From Puccinellia tenuiflora (Eukaryota > Streptophyta > Magnoliopsida > Poales > Poaceae): 64,000 nt of DNA. Under the pieces are notes generated by a model. That model searched no databases. It was not told where the DNA came from and was given only the letters and a program-made list of their open reading frames with translations. A program made the position numbers and the translations under genes. The stretch is from positions 2,202,921 to 2,266,920 of the forward strand of contig QRDG01000140.1 of assembly GCA_012064385.1 (NCBI GenBank). The letters run 5' to 3'. Positions 23,125-32,743 of the stretch are shown here, piece after piece (position 1 is the stretch's first letter; each line of letters opens with the position of its first letter).

Positions 23125-24373
23125 AATCGCCACATGTATCCATCTCAGAGCACTGGCGGAGCTTCGTTAGGGCCAACCTGGGCCACGGCCCGCCCAGGTT
23201 TTGTGCAAAAAATATATTAACTAGTATGCATATAAGGCGGCCCAGCCCATGAGCACATTGCTTCTTTGTTCAACTCCTGTCGTCTCCCACACTCGCCCCA
23301 GTCTCCTCACGACCCATCTCTGCTCACGACAGAACCATGGCCATGGATGTGGCTAGATCTAGCGATTTGGATAGACAAGAAAAGAAGGGGAAATGGGGAA
23401 TCAGTGGAGGGCATCAGGAGGTAGCAGAGCTACCAGCCTCCTGGAGCCAGGAGGCGGCACTAGGCAAGGCCGGACGGGCACTGCGCACCTGATCGGGGGC
23501 AGGTCCAAGAACCCACGAATCGAGCCCTATTCTTCTCCAATTTTCCTCCCCGACTACTTCTTCTTTGTTTCTCCAAATTCTGGATTGGCAGTTTGATAGC
23601 ACGGAAGATTACCTACATAAATTATTTTTCAATTTTGCACGGCACGGGAAAGGCAACTCAGAGAAAATTGATTTTGTCTTGAAAAGAAAAAATATGACAG
23701 TAGTAATTATATGTATCTGTTGATCTTGTAATCAATGGGAAGACAAAATTGGAGTAATGACTAATACAGTACATAGTACAGTCTAATACCCATTGAAGTG
23801 GTATGGTTTAGAGGGAAAAAATTGTGTTTTCTCATATCTTGGCCCGCCCATGAATTTGTTTCAAGCTCCGCCACTGTCTCAGAGTCAACTTTGTGAAAGA
23901 GTGCACGTATTTGATACTCCTCTCAAGCGTCACGGAAGGCCAAGAGACGACACATTACATTGTTTGGTAGCGGCCAGGAGAGACAGCAAGGAGGTAACCA
24001 CACACTAATTTATTCAACTTCACATGGAGAGGGTACTCCAGGTTGAAGGTCAGATTTACAATGTCAACTCTGCAGAAAATTTGTCTGTTGCTCTAAATTT
24101 ATGCCAGGACGAGTTTCTTGAAAGCGCTTCCACATATTGTAAAAGAAGCTTATGTCAGGATGGTAGTGACCTGTACTTTTGGTCTCGATGTAAAAACAAA
24201 ATAATTCACTAATCATCTTATATTCACCGGTGCACATGAGGTGTCCAAAGGGGTGACTGTATGACTCATAGGAGTACGTATCATTGTTAATTTATGTATA
24301 TATGTATCCTCTATTACTTAGAAAGTTTGATTATTGCATGCCAATCAACACAAGTAAACCATACTAAGCAATG
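23125..24373. repeat. Copy B of an old direct duplication (interrupted by a hAT element)
   Basis: Outside 23151-23884 this matches 16606-17092 in the same order and orientation, with clear but diverged similarity. Examples are GAGTCAACTTTGTGA, GATACTCCTCTCAA, TTCACATGGAGAGGG, AATGTCAACTCT and TATTCACCGG. It has no convincing coding content. Confidence 0.6.
23151..23876. mobile_element. Non-autonomous hAT element, 8-bp target duplication TCTCAGAG
   Basis: The left end CACTGGCGGAGCTT and the inverted right end CAGTGGCGGAGCTT form 14-bp terminal inverted repeats with one mismatch. The octamer TCTCAGAG flanks both sides (23143-23150 and 23877-23884). Eight-base duplications and CAGTGGCGGAGC-type ends are hallmarks of plant hAT elements. 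GGCCCGCCC occurs just inside both ends. The 726-bp body has no transposase; a 67-codon frame inside is not convincing. It interrupts copy B of the local duplication. Confidence 0.9.
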
Positions 24374-24461
24374 GAATATGCTAGACAGCACAGCTGGAGA
24401 CTTCAGCTCCGAGAACCCCCTCCGCGGTGCAGAACTACTCTGTTTCTCGACATACTTCATA

Positions 24462-24662
24462 CAAGTTTTGATTAAAATCAAATTTTATAAAGTTCAACCA
24501 AGAACATAAAAAAATATCAATATTTATAATATATCAAATGTATAATATGTGAAAGTATATAATATGGTGGTTATGATAATATAGATTTGGAACTATAGAT
24601 ATTTCTATTTTTTTCTATACACTTGATCAAACTTTGAGAAGTTTGACTTTAACCAAAACAAG
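24462..24662. repeat. Fold-back (MITE-like) repeat, degenerate
   Basis: CAAGTTTTGATTAAAATCA... on the left pairs with the complement of ...TTGACTTTAACCAAAACAAG on the right over roughly 40 bp, with an AT-rich middle. The TTTGACTTTAACC wording resembles Stowaway-type MITEs of grasses. I see no clean TA target duplication or canonical terminal motif, so the family is uncertain. Confidence 0.4.
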
Positions 24663-24689
24663 CATCTGAGAAGCACCGAAACGACATTA

Positions 24690-25440
24690 CGTATATGAAG
24701 AACCTCGCAAGAAAGACAATGATTAAGCACAGCTGCACAGGACATCCCTGAGAATAGGTCTTGCTGGAAGATAATTATGCATGAGAGTCTCTCTCCCAGT
24801 CTTCTCTCTCCTTACCGATTTCATTTGAGAGTCGCCCGAGCGCACCCGGCACCTCTCCCCTCCTCCAACGGCTTCGCTCGTCAGAGTGGGGGTGGGAGGG
24901 GTGGCCGATCTTCTCCCGTGTATAGTAGTCTAGATTTCCTTATGTCTTACCGATATGGTGGTTTGGCCTTATGGCGTTGGCGAGCGGTCGCTCAAGACGG
25001 CCAGTGAGCTTTTCTGCAGGTGTTCCATGGCAGAGAAAGCAGAGGACCTTTGATCTGGTGTCGGCATCGGAAATAAGCTCGTGGCGCCATGGATTCCTTG
25101 TTGCGGCCATATCCGTACATCCTGGTGATGGGTGGAGGGCTGGGACGGCAAGATCTGCTGGAGCTGGAGAAGATCCTGAAGCTTCACTTGGTGGAGATCG
25201 TCAACGACGGCGCATATTCGCCGCCGTTATCCTGGGCCAAAGAGGCCACCCCACGCGCTTCGGCATGACACCACGCATTGGTTCCGCCCCAAGTGGTCTC
25301 GTCCCCGTTGTTGTGATCAACGGCTCTCACCTCGAAGCTCTACAACAGTGAAGGTGGTCAAGGACCATATTTCTTCTTTTGTTATCTTGTGAGGTCTTTT
25401 TTGTAAACTGTGAGGACCATGGTGTTACCCTATATCAAAA
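24690..25440. other. GC-rich unclassified block
   Basis: A moderately GC-rich stretch with no complete gene; the longest frame is about 126 codons and unlike any family I know. It ends near CCCTATATCAAAAG, which could be the 3' end of a non-LTR element, but no reverse transcriptase motif is visible. Confidence 0.25.
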
Positions 25441-26548
25441 GAAGAGCCCAAAACCAGCGCTTCACCATCTCAGCCCTGTTGGCAAAAGAAAGTACATAAA
25501 TAGTTTAGTGTACAAATAACTGAACATTAAATACCAAAAGGTGAGACAATTATTTGTAAAATACAGTTCTTGTAAGTAAATCACTGACTATGGTTTCTAG
25601 TTTCGACTAGCCGATGTGCCATGAATGTATTGTTGAGAACAAGGGATATATGCAATAAAAATAAAAATATAATCCAGAAGCGTGAAAGGGTGCAATACTG
25701 TGATCAATGTTTAATCACCAACCAAGATAGTAAGTATCAACTAAGAAGTGTAAAACTTGGTTTTGTTCGTATTTGGACAAAGTTCACAAAATTAAACACA
25801 GCAGAAGGAATAGACGAACCTGTCTGAACATTTGTTGCCACCAAAAGAACCTCTACCTTTCCTCCCCTCGAATCCCCATCTTTGCTCCATTGATTTTGGA
25901 TATTGCTCTATGTTGCCACTAGAAGGTGGCCTTCCTGTCGACTCTTAGGTTTGAGATCCCTCTGCTAAATAAGTTGGTGGTGATGCAATAACCCTGCCAG
26001 CTCCAGAACCAGGCCTTTATCCAAATCGGAACTTGTCATCCAGCTGAGTTGAAAGAAGCTGTAGATCCCTTTCGATCTGAGATATTTTCTCAGATAAACT
26101 TTTTGCGGGCTCGTCATCATTGCTTCCTTCAGTTTCCTTTAGGTCCACCTAAGTAGGTTAATCTCTTCTTTCAACACCCTCTCTTCATTTGTCTCCGGTC
26201 TGAAATATTCAAGTCCAGGTTACTTGTGTTGAAAATTGAGATCAAATGGCACGCATAGAGGAAACAGTGCATCACAGGGATATATCCTACAAATACAAGA
26301 CATTGTGTGAAACCTTGAAAATTACAAGAAAGTGTATAATATAACAAGATGCTAGTCAAATAGGCATGAAGTTAAAGCTCCACCACAGGAAGATGGCACT
26401 CAAGAACTACAGAAAACTTCAGTGCTAAGGCCCAAATGCATGTATGTGCAGTTTGACAGGATTAAATAACAAAGTCAAATTACTTGGGTCGAGCATCTTG
26501 AGTGCACCATCTAGCTGAGGAATAGATTAACTATCTATCATCTAATAA

Positions 26549-26711
26549 GGACAGACCCAGTGCACAGAGGCTCCCACACAAGGTGGGGTTTGGGGAGGGA
26601 TTATAGGAACCTAGTCTTACCCCTGCAAAGTGCAGTGCAGGAGGCTGGTTCGAACCCAGGACCTCTTGGCACAAATGGGGAGGACCTCACCACTGCACCA
26701 AGGCCTGCCCT
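26549..26711 (-). mobile_element. Au-type SINE with 18-bp target duplication
   Basis: On the minus strand it begins GGCAGGCCTTGGTGCAGTGG, has a pol III B-box-like GGTTCGAACC (plus-strand GGTTCGAACCCAGGACCTC near 26647) and ends CACTGGGTCTGTCC. This matches my memory of the grass Au SINE. CTATCTATCATCTAATAA flanks it perfectly at 26531-26548 and 26712-26729. It lies in the intron of the eIF4B-like relic. Confidence 0.88.
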
Positions 26712-26729
26712 CTATCTATCATCTAATAA

Positions 26730-28110
26730 ATAAAAACATAATGGTAACTGATAGTAGATAGCCAGGCTTCTTCTATAAGAATAGCTAAGTTTGAGCTGAG
26801 GAAGGTTCACTTTCTCAGACCACCTAACCAAATGTTAAAAGTGCAGCTAGCCGTGCCAAATATCCATTCGTTAATCCTTCTGAACACCAAAGCAGTATTC
26901 TTTATGTTACGGAAGTGCCAACTGTTGACAGATTTATTGAAACCAGACATGTGGAAGTGGATTCATACACATGAAGTCAAGGTATCTAAATAAAGCAGAT
27001 GCTCATGTTGTTATCTTCATTAAACCTCTCGAGATAAGGTACTGTTAATTGTGAAGGTGTCAAAATATATTCTGGGCTTTCTACATCTTAATCTGATGGT
27101 CAAGGCAAATGACCGGTAGCAACTTGTTCCACAACAGATATGAAGAAAACTACCAATAGGAGCATAAATGATTCAATGCCAATCTTACTATCCTAGACAC
27201 ATACATGACAAAGAGTAGACTGATTAGTATCAACTACAGGATCACAATAAGTAACCAAAATCTTGTCATCGTTAATAAAGCAAGACCTATCAACTGTTGG
27301 AGTACTAACCATGAACATTAAATGTCATCAGATATCATGAAAAAACCTGTACAAACATCAAATAGTAGAATTTTCTATTTGCAGAGCTAATTGTCTCTTT
27401 AAATAATAACTTTGTGAGACGTCCATAGCTGTGGCAGTGATAATCAAGCCTACATAATGAAATATTAGGAGCAAAAGCAAGTGGTACACATTATGACGTT
27501 CAAAACAGTTCATATCGGCAGCAAAATTTATCCAAAATGGTGGGATAATAAACAAGAAGAAAACCATGACTCAGATTTGATACTAAAAGGCTTCCGGTAA
27601 GATGATAACCATTCAAAGATGCGGTGTAGGTCTACTGTGTAGCCAGTAAGGCGATTTAGTCAATTAACAGCATTGTACCATTGCACAACTTGAAAGCCAC
27701 CATACAAATATGACTTGGATCATGGTGGAAGACGTTGCTCACTTTCACAGCTGAATAACGACCACCCTTGTAGATCCAGTCATCCAGCTTCACCGCTGTT
27801 TGAATCTGAAGATTAAAACTAAATAACCAGGTCTAACCAACTAAGATAGCACGTCCCACCTTCCTATTTGGCAAGAAGAGGAACAGAAACAGCTATTCAA
27901 AGCAGAAGCACAACTGGAATGGTAAGCTAGCCTGGTTTGTCGGGGCCATTGAAAAGTGGCTACTGAATTATTTTGACAAAAGAGTATTATTTAGGTGCCA
28001 CTGCCCACTAGCAAAACATAGTCAAAGTATTGCGTTGACAGGAACTGCTAATTAAGTGTGGATACGATGGAATGGACATATGTGTGGTATCAAAAGGCCG
28101 ATACATATAT
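26730..28110. other. Intron of the eIF4B-like relic, nothing else recognised
   Basis: About 1.4 kb of AT-rich sequence between the SINE and the exon 1 donor. Frames are short and no further exon is recognisable on the minus strand. Confidence 0.4.
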
Positions 28111-28608
28111 GACAATACCTATCAATACGACGATGCTCCAGCTCGAGGTCAATTTTCCTCCAGTCCTTCCTTTTCTCATGCAGAATAACCTCCCTTGGCC
28201 TTGCATTCCCAAAAGGATTCGCCTCAAATGGGCTCGGCCGGCTCCGTCCCGCCTCGGCAGGTGGCATCGGAGTGGTCGAGGATTCGCGCTTGGGAGGATC
28301 AAGCACAATGCGTGGCCTCTCATGCTCGCCATTCTGCGGAGTGCCACGAGACCAGCGGTCGGAGTCAGTCGAGGCGGGTGAGTCGCGGAAACCACCGCCA
28401 GAGCCAAGGCTTGCGGGAAAGCATGGTCTTCTTCCCGCGCGACCATTCGCCGTCGGCGGCGGCGGCACCACCACCCCAGGGATCCGTACCGATTCCGGGG
28501 GGCGGAGTCTGCTGGCGACGACGAAACGGGCTTCTTTGTCACAACAGCAACTCCTGACAATTGCTAGTGTCGCTGTGTGTCAGGTAGTGAAGGAGTGCAG
28601 TTAGCCAT

Positions 28609-28620
28609 GGCCCATGGGCC
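28609..28620. promoter_or_regulatory. Palindromic GGCCCATGGGCC (site II-like) upstream of the eIF4B-like relic
   Basis: Two overlapping TGGGCC/GGCCCA words lie about 50 bp before the former start codon. Site II words (TGGGCY) are known in promoters of plant translation and organelle genes, so this may be a remnant of the gene's promoter. Confidence 0.3.
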
Positions 28621-30618
28621 GTTCGGGGTGTGTCGGCCGCTTGTGGCCCAGTTATGTGTTAAGCGTGGAAGTTTGAAAGAGAATTGGGCTTGCTGCTTAA
28701 AAATTACTGTATGTCACTTTTTGTGAGATTCGGGTAAAAATTGGTTAAATTTTCAAACTTTTCAAAAAATATATGAAAAAAATACAGTCATTGAAACCTT
28801 TGGAACTATATAATCTGGAAAAGTTTGAAAATAATTGGTCACATGGTTTAGATTTGTGAACTTTCCAAAAAAATCTGAAAAAAATCTAGTTATTCAAAAA
28901 AATATAAAATAAGTAATCTGGAAAAGTTTGACATAATTTAGAAGTAAAATAGGTACAGAATCAAAGTCCTTCATACACTAGTGTTCATATACCATATATG
29001 TCACATACATTTAGACGCTAAGATGATGAAAACGTAACCATTTATGCGTTGGAGAGACGGTTTTGTCTTTTCTGCCGAAACTATTTGTAAAGCACATGCT
29101 TTAAAAAGGTTCTTGTTGTATATATTCATTTTTTAGTCTTTCTCTTTTAATGTCGCAAAGTTAAAACCAAGAAATATTTGTTACGTTCCTAATGTTCCTC
29201 AATTGTAGCCAATATTTTATCGCGAATAATTCCGACAACCTCAGGAGAAAAAAAAGTCATTTACTTATTGTAGAGACATCCATCAGGTTTAGCATCCACG
29301 AGGCAACGACGGGAGCGATGGTTCGACTCAACCATGTGTGCTCGAAAAAACAAAGCTGATGACACATGTACGCCACATCAGCACCGACTTGAGTGGGTCT
29401 CGGTCATCAAATTTGCTGTTAAGCAGCTTAATCTCAGATTTGAATCTATGTGCAAATTACATGTATAGTTGGTGGTTTGTGGAAAAAAAACAGCAAAAGT
29501 GAGTAGTTTGTGCAACCGAGAGAGTAATAGTTGGTGTTTTCTGCAATTTCCTGTGTTTAATGTGGGCAAACACATAATCCTTTTTACCATCCTGAGCTAA
29601 ATTTTCCTCTAAACCACAAAGAATTCCAGACCACACTCACACTGCCTGCCTTGCTGCTGAAAAGAGATGTGAGCATCTTCTCAAAGTTGAGCGTTTCTGA
29701 AGCAAGTTCCCAGCTGCTACTTCCTGAACCTGTGACTGTCATCTTCTCTATAGTGCTAGACCAGCTTCAGTTAGAGCTACACAGCATGTTATAAACAATG
29801 GCTGAGGGTAACAGAGCTCAAGTCAATGATGCGAATATCTCAAGAGATGGAGGCATTAGAACAGAGAAGGGAGCAAAATTGAGGCTGCAGCTAGAACTGG
29901 AACACACAAAGAACGCAGTGAAACAACAACCGAATGCAGCACAACTGTTGGGAAACATGCACGCAGCATATTATTATGGTTGGAAATGCATAGGTTGAGG
30001 ATGACACTCTTTGAACAGGAAATGCATAGGTTGAGGATGACACTCCTTGAACAGGAAATGCATAGGTTGAGATGACACTCCTTGAACAGGAAAACTTGAT
30101 AAAACACACTGACCAACAATTAAGCAAGCCTTGTAACAAAACCCTTTTTTTTTTGCATTGAAACAGATGAGCAGACACATGGATGCTTGAGGTTATTGCT
30201 AACCAACAGAGAATTGGATAAGAACTGCTAATGATAGCTTCAAGATAAGATATGTCTGTCCCTAAAAAAATGAGTAAAGTATGTCAAGCAAGCATACAGT
30301 TGAAGTAGCAAATAAACTATAACCATAAACCTCCAACTCAATAAGTCCCTGAAGCTTCAAGCTCACAAGAATATTCATCTTCAAGCATATCAACAACAGG
30401 AAAAAATGAACTGACCAACAGCTGAGCACATAACAACAGATGGCACATCAAGATGTATCTTTGTCGTGAAAGTCACAATGTATGCAAAATCACTTGAAGA
30501 AAAAAGTGCCATACTACAATTTCACATGAGTCACCCCTAAACGCATAATAACAACTACATAGCATTTCGCAAAAGAGTAAATGAGGAAAACTCTCATGGT
30601 GGACATCCTCCATTCAGT
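28621..30618. other. Intergenic region 3' of EF-Tu
   Basis: AT-rich, with A/T runs at 28690-28960 where AATCTGGAAAAGTTTGA occurs twice, and a 36-bp tandem repeat (listed separately). No gene is supported. The EF-Tu 3' UTR must start at the right end of this region, but I see no decisive poly(A) signal. Confidence 0.5.
29982..30088. repeat. Tandem repeat, three 36-bp units
   Basis: Units start GGAAATGCATAGGTTGAGG at 29982, 30018 and 30054. They run 36, 36 and 35 bp; the third lacks one base. They differ by about one substitution. Confidence 0.93.
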
Positions 30619-32031
30619 TTACTGAATGATGTTATTGATGACACCGGCACCGACGGTCTTTCCACCTTCACGGATGGCAAACCTCATTCCCTGCTCACAA
30701 GCCACGGGCTGGATGAGCTCCACAACCATCTTGATACGGTCACCTGGCATGCACATCTTGGCCTCCTCGTCCTTGTCGTTCATAATGTTTGTGACGTTTC
30801 CCGTCACGTCAGTCGTCCGCATGTAGAACTGCGGGCGGTAACCAGGGAAGAATGGGGAGTGCCGGCCACCCTCCTCCTTCTTGAGCACATACACAACAGC
30901 CTCAAACTTGGTGTGTGGCGTGATGGAACCGGGCTTTGCTAGCACCATACCTCTCTCGATGTCTTCCTTGGTCATACCACGGAGAAGCAGCCCAACATTG
31001 TCACCAGCAATGGCATCATCCATGGTCTTCTGGAACATCTCAACACCAGTCACGGTGGCGCTGCGGGTCTCCCTGATGCCGACGAGATCGACGGGGTCCC
31101 CAACCTTGACGGTGCCACGCTCGATACGGCCAGTGGCAACGGTACCACGACCAGTGATGGAGAACACATCCTCCACAGCGAGCAAGAACGGGAGGTCGGT
31201 CTGCCTCTGCGGGACAGGGATGTGTTCGTCCACGGAGTCAATCAACGCGAAGATGCCGTCCACCCACTCGTTCTCCCCGCGCTTAAGGCCAGGGGTGGCC
31301 ATGAGTGCCTCGAGCGCCTTGAGAGCAGAGCCGGAGACAATGGGCACATTGTCACCGTCGTACTCATAGGCGGTGAGCAGCTCGCGGATCTCGAGGTCGA
31401 CGAGCTCGAGCAGCTCCTCGTCGTCGACCTGGTCCTTCTTGTTGAGGAAAACGACAATGCTGGGGACACCGACCTGCTTGGCGAGCAGGATGTGCTCCTT
31501 GGTCTGCGGCATGGGTCCGTCGGCGCCGGAGCAGACGAGGATGGCGCCGTCCATCTGGGCGGCCCCGGTAATCATGTTCTTGACGTAGTCGGCGTGGCCG
31601 GGGCAGTCGACGTGGGCGTAGTGGCGCGTCTCGGTCTCGTACTCGACGGTGGCGGTGTTGATGGTGATACCGCGGGCGCGCTCCTCGGGGGCGGCGTCGA
31701 TCTCGTCGTACTTCTTGGGCGCGCTGCCCCCGACGGAGGCGAGCACCATGGTGAGCGCCGCCGTGAGGGTGGTCTTGCCGTGGTCGACGTGGCCGATGGT
31801 GCCGATGTTGACGTGGGGCTTGGTCCGCTCGAACTTGCCCCTCGCGGCGCGCACCACCAGGAGGCCCGGGCGCCTGGTGGTGGTGGTGGTGGCGGCGGCG
31901 GCGCGGCGGAAGCGCTGCGCGGGCGTGGAGAAGCCGAGGGAGGCGGAGAGCGGGAGGCGGGGCTTGGAGGAGGAGGTGGAGGGCGGGAAGAGGAGCGCCG
32001 TGGAGGCGGATGCGGCGGCGAGGGAGGCCAT
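30619..32031 (-). CDS. tufA: Elongation factor Tu, plastid (nuclear-encoded)
   Basis: This gene encodes the GTPase that delivers aminoacyl-tRNA to the plastid ribosome. The 470-residue frame is intact and lacks introns. Residues 1 to about 62 form a Ser/Ala/Arg-rich transit peptide (MASLAAASASTALLF...). The G domain follows with GHVDHGKT at 80-87, the GITI switch at 121-124, DCPGH at 142-146, NKKD at 197-200 and a GSAL motif for guanine binding. Domains 2 and 3 are complete and end GAGVINNIIQ. I chose the ATG at 32031 because it gives the usual plant transit peptide. The frame stays open to 32208, but those extra 59 residues are Pro/Ser-rich, low in complexity and unlike known transit peptides, and probably are 5' UTR. 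Codon use is strongly GC-rich at the 5' end, as in many grass genes. No mutation that would disable it is visible. The bacterial and algal name tufA fits; grass databases often use TUFA. Confidence 0.96.
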   Translation of the reverse strand: MASLAAASASTALLFPPSTSSSKPRLPLSASLGFSTPAQRFRRAAAATTTTTRRPGLLVVRAARGKFERTKPHVNIGTIGHVDHGKTTLTAALTMVLASVGGSAPKKYDEIDAAPEERARGITINTATVEYETETRHYAHVDCPGHADYVKNMITGAAQMDGAILVCSGADGPMPQTKEHILLAKQVGVPSIVVFLNKKDQVDDEELLELVDLEIRELLTAYEYDGDNVPIVSGSALKALEALMATPGLKRGENEWVDGIFALIDSVDEHIPVPQRQTDLPFLLAVEDVFSITGRGTVATGRIERGTVKVGDPVDLVGIRETRSATVTGVEMFQKTMDDAIAGDNVGLLLRGMTKEDIERGMVLAKPGSITPHTKFEAVVYVLKKEEGGRHSPFFPGYRPQFYMRTTDVTGNVTNIMNDKDEEAKMCMPGDRIKMVVELIQPVACEQGMRFAIREGGKTVGAGVINNIIQ

Positions 32032-32476
32032 GGTCGGGGGAGGGGGGCGAGCTAGCTGCTGGTGCCGCTGCCGCTGGTGCGCGGGGGAAGGGAGGGGGAG
32101 AGGATGTGGGATGGATAGGGGGGAGAGGATGCGAGACGGGGGAAGAGGGGTTCGCTTATCTAGAGAAGAAGGGTGAGGATTGGATTTGGGGGATAAGGGG
32201 AGGGCCACGGATTAGGCCATGACGAGGGCCGAATCGTGAGGCGCTCGATGGCTCTCTCGCCGCCGGCGTGACGGGGGGAAGGGAAGGCGATGAAATGAAA
32301 CCTGGTGCTGCGTTTGGGCCAGAAAAAATGGGGGTGCGGCCCAGGTTCAGCCCCGTCGCGCCGAATGCCAACCTTGCCTTTCAGCCTTCCGACGTTCCTG
32401 TTCCACGGTGTGCTGCCTGTCTGTCTTTGATGTGTCACGGGAAAACGCAAGGACATGGAAGGGTTTTTTTTTTTTT
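32032..32476 (-). promoter_or_regulatory. 5' UTR and proximal promoter of EF-Tu, cut short by a Mutator-like element
   Basis: Only 445 bp separate the start codon from the inserted element. The near part is CT/GA-rich, as in many plant 5' UTRs. Two site II-type words, TGGGCC at 32315-32320 and GGCCCA at 32338-32343, are plausible TCP-factor sites, which are common in genes for organelle translation. No clear TATA box was found. Confidence 0.4.
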
Positions 32477-32743
32477 GGACGGGACTAGGCGTCGTCCCCC
32501 GGAGGATCTTTCCATCCGATCCCCCGGGTCGGAAGCCGTCCGGTCGGATCGCCACGGGCCGTCAGATCCCGCGCCACCCCTACCAACCCGCCCGTTGCTG
32601 CAATCGCAGCAAATATCTCCCGTGCGCAGCAAAAAAGGTCGTAATGGCAAATCAGGCAAAATCCCGTGACTTGCGAAGGCGACGCGCGAGGCGGACGGCG
32701 ACGGCGAGGTGGCGCGCCGTGTACCTCCGCCGTTGCTGCCGAG

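Larger units (their letters stand above)
25820..28560 (-). pseudogene. eIF4B-like translation initiation factor, two-exon relic
   Basis: Exon 1 (28560-28119) encodes a start like SGVAVVTKKPVSSS, then RPRIVLDPPKRE, NPFGNARPREVIL and KDWRKIDLELEHRRIDR, the signature stretch of plant eIF4B-like proteins. It ends in a good donor (GATAG|GTATTG). Exon 2 (26199-25820) begins after an acceptor (ATATTTCAG) and continues in phase with RPETNEERVLKEEINLL, later KISQIERDLQLLSTQLDDKFRFG and RPGSGAGRV. The relic is dead by several signs. The expected ATG is TTG at 28558-28560. The frame shifts inside exon 1 near 28430-28480, a base is lost near 26150, and TAA stops follow the FRFG and GSQT segments. Relative to intact family members as I remember them, a middle segment of exon 1 is missing, and no 3' end was found left of 25820. 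In life such proteins assist mRNA recruitment to ribosomes in the cytosol. The gene lies in the same orientation as EF-Tu, about 2 kb downstream of it. Confidence 0.7.

Noticed and set aside
28058..28604. Plus-strand frames over the eIF4B-like exon
   Set aside because: Antisense shadows; the minus strand carries the recognisable protein and splice sites.
31222..32055. 277-codon plus-strand frame over EF-Tu
   Set aside because: Antisense shadow of the GC-rich EF-Tu coding sequence.
32032..32208. Upstream in-frame extension of EF-Tu
   Set aside because: The extension is Pro/Ser-rich and unlike plant transit peptides; the ATG at 32031 fits better.
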